From Halanaeroarchaeum sp. HSR-CO (GTDB lineage: Archaea > Halobacteriota > Halobacteria > Halobacteriales > Halobacteriaceae): a DNA stretch of 64,000 bases. Below the pieces are notes generated by a model that ran no database searches, was not told where the DNA came from, and saw only the letters and a list, made by a program, of their open reading frames with translations. How positions within the stretch are numbered: the stretch's first letter is position 1; the number at the start of each line of letters is the position of its first letter. The position numbers and the translations under genes were made by a program. The stretch spans positions 868,001 to 932,000 of the forward strand of contig NZ_CP087724.1 in NCBI RefSeq assembly GCF_024972755.1, in the 5' to 3' direction. Positions 58,975 through 64,000 of the stretch are shown in pieces.

Positions 58975-61014
58975 ATGAGTAACGATCCCACGACTGATGC
59001 TCCCGGTGGCGGACCCGACGAGGCCGACCAGGTCGAGGAGTCACGAGATCTCTCCGAGGAGGACCTGGGCAGCAGCGTCGACGCGTCGGGAGACGTGGAA
59101 ATCAACGAAGAAATCGCCGAAGACGACCTGCTCGGTGGGCTCCAGATCGAGAGCACGGCGGACATCACCGTCCCCGAACGCCTCGTCGACCAGGTCATCG
59201 GTCAGGAGGCCGCCCGCGAGATCGTCAAACGGGCCGCCAAGCAACACCGCCACGTGATGATGATCGGCTCCCCGGGAACGGGGAAGTCGATGCTGGCAAA
59301 GGCGATGGCCCGCCTCTTGCCGCCCGAGAGCCTCCAGGACGTCCTGGTCTACCACAACCCCGACGACTCGAACGAACCGAAGATCAGGACCGTCCCCACG
59401 GGGAAGGGCGAGCAGATCGTCGACGCCCACAAGGAGGAGGCCAGAAAGCGCAACCAGATGCGCTCCTTTTTGATGTGGATCATCATCGCTATCATCGTTG
59501 GCTACTCGCTTCTCATCGCCCGGCAGGTGCTGCTCGGCCTGCTGGCCGCGGGGGTCATCTACTTCGCCTTCCGCTACAGCAATCGCGGGAGCGACGCGAT
59601 GGTGCCCAAACTCCTCCTCAACAACGCGGACAGCACGACGGCGCCCTTCGAGGACGCCACTGGCGCTCACGCCGGGGCACTCCTGGGCGACGTCCGCCAC
59701 GACCCCTTCCAGTCGGGTGGGATGGAGACGCCGAGCCACGACCGCGTCGAGGCCGGCGCCATCCACAAGGCCCACAAAGGGGTCCTGTTCGTGGACGAGA
59801 TCAACACCCTGGACATCCGCAGTCAGCAGAAGCTGATGACGGCTATCCAGGAGGGCAAGTTCGCCATCACCGGCCAGTCCGAGCGTTCCTCCGGCGCGAT
59901 GGTCCAGACGGAACCGGTCCCCTGTGACTTCATCATGGTCGCCGCGGGGAACATGGACGCGATGGAGAACATGCACCCGGCGCTGCGCGACCGCGTCAAG
60001 GGCTACGGGTACGAGGTCTACATGGAGGACACCATCGACGACACGCCCGAGATGCGCCGGAAGTACGCCCGCTTCGTCGCCCAGGAGGTCGAGAAGGACG
60101 GTCGGCTCCCGCATTTCGATCCGGACGCCGTCCGAGAGATCATCCTCGAGGCCAAGCGTCGCGCCGGCCGGAAGGGCCACCTGACCCTCAAACTACGGGA
60201 TCTCGGTGGCCTGGTGCGCGTCTCCGGCGACATCGCCAAGGCCGAAGACGCCGAGTTCGTGCGGCGTGACCACGTCCTCGAGGCCAAGAAGCGCTCGCGG
60301 TCCATCGAGCAGCAGGTCGCCGACAACTACATCGAGCGCCGCAAGGAGTACGAGTTGAAGGTCACCCAGGGCGACGCCGTGGGCCGTGTCAACGGCCTCG
60401 CCGTCATGGGTGGCGACTCGGGTATCGTGATGCCCGTCATGGCCGAAGTCACGCCACGACAGGGCGAGGGCGGCCAGGTGTACGCCACCGGGAAACTCCA
60501 GGAGATCGCCGAGGAGGCGGTCGAGAACGTCTCGGCCATCATCAAGAAGTTCTCCGGGGAGTCCATCCGGGACAAGGACATCCACATCCAGTTCGTCCAG
60601 TCCTACGAGGGCGTCGAGGGCGACTCCGCGTCCATCACGGTCGCGACGGCGGTCATCTCCGCGCTGGAGAACATCCCGATCGCCCAGGACCTCGCCATGA
60701 CCGGGTCGCTCTCGGTCAGGGGCGACGTCCTGCCGGTCGGCGGCGTAACCCACAAGATCGAGGCCGCCGCGAAGGCCGGATACTCCCGGGTTATCATCCC
60801 GAAGGCCAACGAGCAGGACGTCATGATCGAGGACGAGTACGACGAGATGATCGAGATCATTCCGGTCTCGCACATCTCCGAGGTCCTCGACGTGGCCCTC
60901 ACCGCCGAACCGGAGAAGGACTCGCTGGTCGACCGGCTCAAATCCATCACCGGCAAGGCGCTCGACGCCGCTGACAGTGCGGAGACGCCGGGCAGCAGCC
61001 CGAGCCCGCAGTAA
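58975..61014 (+). CDS. lonB: Membrane-anchored ATP-dependent protease LonB
   Basis: The 679-residue archaeal LonB has an acidic N-terminus, Walker A GSPGTGKS (98-105), two membrane helices (about 163-199, LMWIIIAIIVGYSLLIARQV and LLAAGVIYFAFRY) inserted in the AAA domain, and Walker B LFVDEI (271-276). The protease domain follows, with the Ser551-Lys594 dyad (EGDSASITVATA; GGVTHKIEAAAKAG). It degrades membrane and soluble proteins and is essential in haloarchaea. A TATA-like GTTTTTTC (58947-58954) precedes the ATG. It ends with a Ser/Pro tail. Confidence 0.95.
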   Translation: MSNDPTTDAPGGGPDEADQVEESRDLSEEDLGSSVDASGDVEINEEIAEDDLLGGLQIESTADITVPERLVDQVIGQEAAREIVKRAAKQHRHVMMIGSPGTGKSMLAKAMARLLPPESLQDVLVYHNPDDSNEPKIRTVPTGKGEQIVDAHKEEARKRNQMRSFLMWIIIAIIVGYSLLIARQVLLGLLAAGVIYFAFRYSNRGSDAMVPKLLLNNADSTTAPFEDATGAHAGALLGDVRHDPFQSGGMETPSHDRVEAGAIHKAHKGVLFVDEINTLDIRSQQKLMTAIQEGKFAITGQSERSSGAMVQTEPVPCDFIMVAAGNMDAMENMHPALRDRVKGYGYEVYMEDTIDDTPEMRRKYARFVAQEVEKDGRLPHFDPDAVREIILEAKRRAGRKGHLTLKLRDLGGLVRVSGDIAKAEDAEFVRRDHVLEAKKRSRSIEQQVADNYIERRKEYELKVTQGDAVGRVNGLAVMGGDSGIVMPVMAEVTPRQGEGGQVYATGKLQEIAEEAVENVSAIIKKFSGESIRDKDIHIQFVQSYEGVEGDSASITVATAVISALENIPIAQDLAMTGSLSVRGDVLPVGGVTHKIEAAAKAGYSRVIIPKANEQDVMIEDEYDEMIEIIPVSHISEVLDVALTAEPEKDSLVDRLKSITGKALDAADSAETPGSSPSPQ

Positions 61015-61081
61015 CTCGTTCGCGGCGCTGTTTTGCTCTTCTCGGGAAGCGTTTTGGTGTCGCCAGTCGAACCCACGACCG

Positions 61082-61789
61082 ATGACCCGCTGGCTTCCGT
61101 TTCTCGCGCTCCTTCTCACGCTCACCATCGGCGTCGTTGTACTCGCCCGGTCCTCGGCCGAGGTGATCGGCTCCGAAGAGGCACCGCACCTCGGTGGACG
61201 GGCGCTCCGGTGGAACGTCGTCGTCTCACAGGGGCTCGTCGCAGTGATCGTCCTCGCCGTCGCCTGGTTCGCCGGGGTTCCCTTGGAGGCCTTCGGCTGG
61301 CGAGGCTTCGCTGGCGTTCCTGCGATGGAACTCGCGAGCAGTATCCTGGGAGGGGTCGTCCTCGGTGCGGCCATCGCGCTCGGAAACGTCCTCCTCGAAC
61401 GCGTCGTCGACGCCCCGGCCCTTCGCGAGGCCGAAGCGGTCAGGCGCCTCCTCGCTCCAGCCTCGCCGGGTGGGTGGGGTACCCTCCTGCTGGTCGTGGT
61501 CCCCACTATCGCCATCGCCGAGGAACTGCTGTTCCGGGGCGCACTGATCGGGGCACTCGCGGTTGGGTTCGAAATCTCGCCCTGGGTGCTGGCCGTGCTC
61601 TCGAGTGTCGCGTTCGGCGCTGCTCACAGCGCCCAGGGCGCTATTGGGGTCGTGGTCACGGGGGTCTTCGGGCTGGTCCTCGCGGCCGCGTTCGTCCTGA
61701 CCGGCGACCTGCTGGTCGTCATCGTCGCCCATGGCGTCGTGGACGCCGTCGAGTTCGTCGTCCACGAGGGGCCGCTCTCGAACCCCTAG
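61082..61789 (+). CDS. CPBP family intramembrane metalloprotease
   Basis: The 235-residue protein has about six hydrophobic helices. CAAX-protease motifs are IAEELLFRGALIGALAVGFE (EExxxR, near 142-147), AFGAAHSAQGAIGV (His near 179) and IVAHGVVDAVEFVV (His near 219, with Asp). These ligate zinc in Rce1/CPBP proteases. The bacterial/archaeal members cleave peptides or protect against toxins; the role here is unknown. The ATG at 61082 gives a signal-like first helix. It overlaps the convergent MGMT-like gene by 4 bp. Confidence 0.87.
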   Translation: MTRWLPFLALLLTLTIGVVVLARSSAEVIGSEEAPHLGGRALRWNVVVSQGLVAVIVLAVAWFAGVPLEAFGWRGFAGVPAMELASSILGGVVLGAAIALGNVLLERVVDAPALREAEAVRRLLAPASPGGWGTLLLVVVPTIAIAEELLFRGALIGALAVGFEISPWVLAVLSSVAFGAAHSAQGAIGVVVTGVFGLVLAAAFVLTGDLLVVIVAHGVVDAVEFVVHEGPLSNP

Positions 61790-62241
61790 AGGCCTTCGAG
61801 GTCGCGGAGTCGTTTGGTGACGGCTGGTGGCGCACTGTTTGGTCCGTCGGTGACGCGATGGGCGGGGACCACGAGCGGCGCGGGGTTCGCCCGGAGCGCG
61901 TTTCGCACGACGGTCTCTCCCTCCTCGACGTCGGCGAGCACGGCGGTCGTTCGAGCGACCGCCTCGACGCTCGCCGATTTCCCGTACGGAATCGTCCGAA
62001 CTTCGTCGAGCACCGCTCGCTGGTCCGTCGGGATAGTGAAGGCGACGTCGACGTCCTGGAATTCGTCGGGTTCGCCGTCCAGGTAGCCGAATATTCGGTC
62101 GAGGAGCGCGTGCTCGGCTTCGGCGTCCTGGTCGGGTGTCTCGGGAAAGGAGACGCTGATGACCTTCGACCCGACGACGCCGATCTGGACGTATCGGTCC
62201 AGCGTCGCCGATTCTCGCGCGTAGATGCCGGCTGCCTCCAT
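61786..62241 (-). CDS. Alkyltransferase-like protein: MGMT fold without the active-site cysteine
   Basis: The 151-residue protein has the O6-alkylguanine-DNA alkyltransferase C-terminal fold: VAFTIPTDQRAVLDEVRTIPYGK, a GETxSY-like GKSASVEAVARTT, VVRNALRANPAPLVVP, and VPAHRVTDGPNSAPPAVTKRLRDLE. The catalytic motif PCHRV is PAHRV (126-130), so the acceptor Cys is Ala127. Like the bacterial and yeast ATL proteins it should bind O6-alkylguanine and flag it for repair without transferring the alkyl group. The start is the ATG at 62241 (MEAAGIYA). Confidence 0.82.
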   Translation of the reverse strand: MEAAGIYARESATLDRYVQIGVVGSKVISVSFPETPDQDAEAEHALLDRIFGYLDGEPDEFQDVDVAFTIPTDQRAVLDEVRTIPYGKSASVEAVARTTAVLADVEEGETVVRNALRANPAPLVVPAHRVTDGPNSAPPAVTKRLRDLEGL

Positions 62242-62292
62242 GGAGTGATGGTGTCCTGGCCAGGCCATGAACGTTTGGCCCGAGCCGCAATG

Positions 62293-62322
62293 CTTATGCA
62301 CAGACTAGTGCATTGATGTACA
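62293..62322 (+). promoter_or_regulatory. trp promoter with palindromes and TGTACA
   Basis: TATA-like GCTTATGC (62292-62299) lies about 30 bases before the trpC ATG. It is followed by TGCAC-AGACTA-GTGCA (62297-62312), a perfect inverted repeat, and by TGTACA (62317-62322), 3 bases before the ATG. The TATA-to-ATG distance fits a leaderless start, so these sites overlap the transcription start and could serve a tryptophan repressor. Confidence 0.45.
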
Positions 62323-62325
62323 ACA

Positions 62326-63078
62326 ATGGACGAAATGAACTCGATGGCCCCCGCGGTGCGCTCGATTCTGCGGGCGGCCGACGAACGTCCCGATCCCGAC
62401 GGTCGCGTCGCGGTCGATGGTCAGTCCCTGGTGACGGCCATCGAGACGACGACCGAGGCCGGGCGGGTCCCGATCATCGCCGAGGTGAAACCCACGAGTC
62501 CAACGACCGATGGAACCCGGACCGACGACCCCCTGACGCTCGCCCGCGAGATGGTGGCCGGCGGGGCGACGGCGCTCTCGGTGCTCACCGAACCCGAGCA
62601 CTTCGGCGGGTCGACCGCGTCGCTCGAACGCATCCGCGAGACGGTCGACGTCCCGGTGGTGCGCAAGGATTTCGTCCGCAGCGAGGCCCAGCTGGACGCC
62701 GTCGCCGCGGACGCGGTACTGCTGATCGTTCGGTTCGTCGAGGACCTTCCCCACCTCGTCGAAGCGGCTCGCGACCGCGGGATGGAACCGCTGGTGGAAG
62801 CGCACTCCAGTGACGAACTGGCCGAGGCACTCGACGCCGGTGCCGACCTCGTGGGCATCAACAACCGCGACCTCTCTCGACTCGAGGTCGACCTGGCTAC
62901 CTTCGAAGCGGTAGCGCCGAGCGCGCCCGATGACGTCACGCTCGTCGCCGAGAGCGGCATCGCCACGCCGGACGACGTCCATCGGATGCGTGAGGCTGGT
63001 GCCGACGCGTTGCTCGTCGGCTCCGCCATCATGGCCGGCGACGTCCGGGAACGGACACGGGAGCTGGTCGCGGCATGA
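62326..63078 (+). CDS. trpC: Indole-3-glycerol phosphate synthase
   Basis: The 250-residue TIM-barrel enzyme closes the indole ring in tryptophan synthesis. [15 protein letters not shown] (Glu and Lys of the active site, near 52-54), [17 protein letters not shown] (Lys near 112), [35 protein letters not shown] (Asn near 180) and [20 protein letters not shown] are the standard motifs. The start MDEMNSMAP is the first ATG after the TATA; later ATGs at 62335 and 62344 exist. The stop overlaps the trpB start (ATGA), so the genes are coupled. Confidence 0.94.
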   Translation: MDEMNSMAPAVRSILRAADERPDPDGRVAVDGQSLVTAIETTTEAGRVPIIAEVKPTSPTTDGTRTDDPLTLAREMVAGGATALSVLTEPEHFGGSTASLERIRETVDVPVVRKDFVRSEAQLDAVAADAVLLIVRFVEDLPHLVEAARDRGMEPLVEAHSSDELAEALDAGADLVGINNRDLSRLEVDLATFEAVAPSAPDDVTLVAESGIATPDDVHRMREAGADALLVGSAIMAGDVRERTRELVAA

Positions 63079-64000
63079 GCGTGGGAAGCTTCGGCGAGTA
63101 CGGCGGACAGTACGTGCCAGAAGCGCTGATGCCGGCGGTCGAGGAACTCGCCGACGCGTACGAACGCTACGTCCTCGAGAACGAGGACGGATTCATGGAC
63201 GAACTGCGACGCCATCTCCGGGAGTTCGGCGGTCGGCCGACGCCGTTGCAACACGCGGCGGCCCTGAGCGACCGCTACGGGGACGACGTCTACCTCAAAC
63301 GGGAGGACCTCCTTCACGGCGGTGCGCACAAACTGAACAACGCCCTCGGACAGGTCCTGCTGGCGACGTACATGGGCAAAGAGCGCATCATCGCGGAGAC
63401 GGGAGCGGGACAGCACGGCACGGCCACGGCGATGGCCTGCGCGTATCTCGATGTCGATTGCGAGATCTACATGGGCCGGACCGACATCAACCGCCAGCGC
63501 CCCAACGTCTTCCGGATGCGGATCCACGACGCGGCCGTCAACCCCGTCGACGCGGGCTCAGGGACGCTCAAGGAAGCCATCAACGCCACGCTACGCGACT
63601 GGGCGACGAACGTCGAGGACACCCACTACGTCATCGGCTCGGTCGTCGGCCCCCACCCGTTCCCGAGTATGGTACGTGACTTCCAGGCGGTCATCTCCGA
63701 GGAGGCACGCGAACAGGCCCTGGATCAGATCGGGGCCCTCCCGGAGGCCGTGGTGGCCTGTGCGGGTGGCGGGTCGAACACCATGGGTTCGTTCGCGAAC
63801 TTCATCGACGACGAGTCAGTGGACCTCTACGCCGTCGAGGCCGGTGGCGACGGGATCACGGTCGAGGATTCGACGGGGTTCGCGCCACACTCCGCCTCGC
63901 TCTCGGCTGGCGAGGACGGCGTGCTCCACGGCGCGCGGACGAAACTCTTGCAGACGAGCAAGGGGCAGGTCGTCGAGTCCCACAGCGTGAGCGCAGGTCT
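63075..64000 (+). CDS. trpB: Tryptophan synthase beta subunit (3' partial)
   Basis: The first 308 residues of the PLP enzyme that joins indole and serine are present. [20 protein letters not shown] and [18 protein letters not shown] lead to [20 protein letters not shown] with the PLP lysine Lys86. [38 protein letters not shown] and [18 protein letters not shown] (phosphate-binding glycine loop) follow. The frame runs off the right edge, so trpA is probably just beyond. The start overlaps trpC by ATGA. Confidence 0.95.
   Translation, partial: MSVGSFGEYGGQYVPEALMPAVEELADAYERYVLENEDGFMDELRRHLREFGGRPTPLQHAAALSDRYGDDVYLKREDLLHGGAHKLNNALGQVLLATYMGKERIIAETGAGQHGTATAMACAYLDVDCEIYMGRTDINRQRPNVFRMRIHDAAVNPVDAGSGTLKEAINATLRDWATNVEDTHYVIGSVVGPHPFPSMVRDFQAVISEEAREQALDQIGALPEAVVACAGGGSNTMGSFANFIDDESVDLYAVEAGGDGITVEDSTGFAPHSASLSAGEDGVLHGARTKLLQTSKGQVVESHSVSAG

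Overview
This window is from a haloarchaeon (class Halobacteria); I do not assign a genus. The evidence is high GC, very acidic proteins rich in Asp and Glu, archaeal information-processing genes (TFB, L37ae, RNA polymerase subunit P, Pcc1, prefoldin beta, thermosome, membrane LonB, CetZ tubulin), the archaeal CoA route (pantoate kinase and phosphopantoate-beta-alanine ligase), archaeal lipid synthesis, and mostly leaderless promoters with a TATA element about 27-33 bases before the start codon. It looks like ordinary, densely coded chromosome. I see no insertion sequence, CRISPR array or rRNA. The one mobile-element scar is a repeat array at a tRNA-Ser gene.

Layout. 0-4.5 kb: a type IV pilus-like pair, a TadC/GspF membrane protein and a GspE-family protein whose ATPase motifs are all eroded. 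4.7-5.2 kb: tRNA-Ser(CGA) followed by three extra copies of its 3' end inside a duplicated 114-bp segment. 5.2-12 kb: an Nramp-fold transporter without metal motifs, citramalate/isopropylmalate synthase, DUF192, an HNH-like zinc protein, GMP synthase glutaminase subunit and a DUF2070 membrane protein. 11.7-18.2 kb: translation, transcription and folding genes (DUF3194, prefoldin beta; Pcc1, RpoP, L37ae; DUF2103, TruD, Pth2), interrupted by UspA, a two-subunit fluoride channel and an HtrA protease. 18.2-30 kb: dCTP deaminase, a ThiR-like regulator, CoA synthesis genes, a MATE exporter, AspRS, GGGP synthase, TFB, RNase HI, a PadR regulator and pyrophosphatase. 30.5-33 kb: a phosphodiesterase-like protein and CetZ.

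33.1-41.8 kb is an eight-gene, tightly overlapping operon for a second pilus or secretion-like machine. It has a coiled-coil protein, a membrane-anchored protein, an intact GspE ATPase, TadC, and four N-terminally anchored proteins that end in a 958-residue ectodomain. 42-54 kb is mixed housekeeping: zinc-ribbon proteins, an MFS transporter, glycosyltransferases, Nudix, Hsp20, radical SAM, TRAM, YkgJ, DoxX, a methyltransferase and an amidohydrolase. 54.5-64 kb holds a secreted repeat protein, a tail-less thermosome subunit, SAM hydrolase, NMN adenylyltransferase, LonB, a CPBP protease, an MGMT-like protein without its cysteine, and the start of trpC-trpB.

The observations most worth following are the pseudo-ATPase pilus locus, which might depend on the intact motor 30 kb away; the tRNA-Ser attachment-site-like array; the cysteine-less alkyltransferase-like protein; and several perfect palindromes placed at TATA elements (rnhA, phosphodiesterase, zinc-finger gene, trpC). 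Family names come from reading the sequences and from memory; no database search was run.
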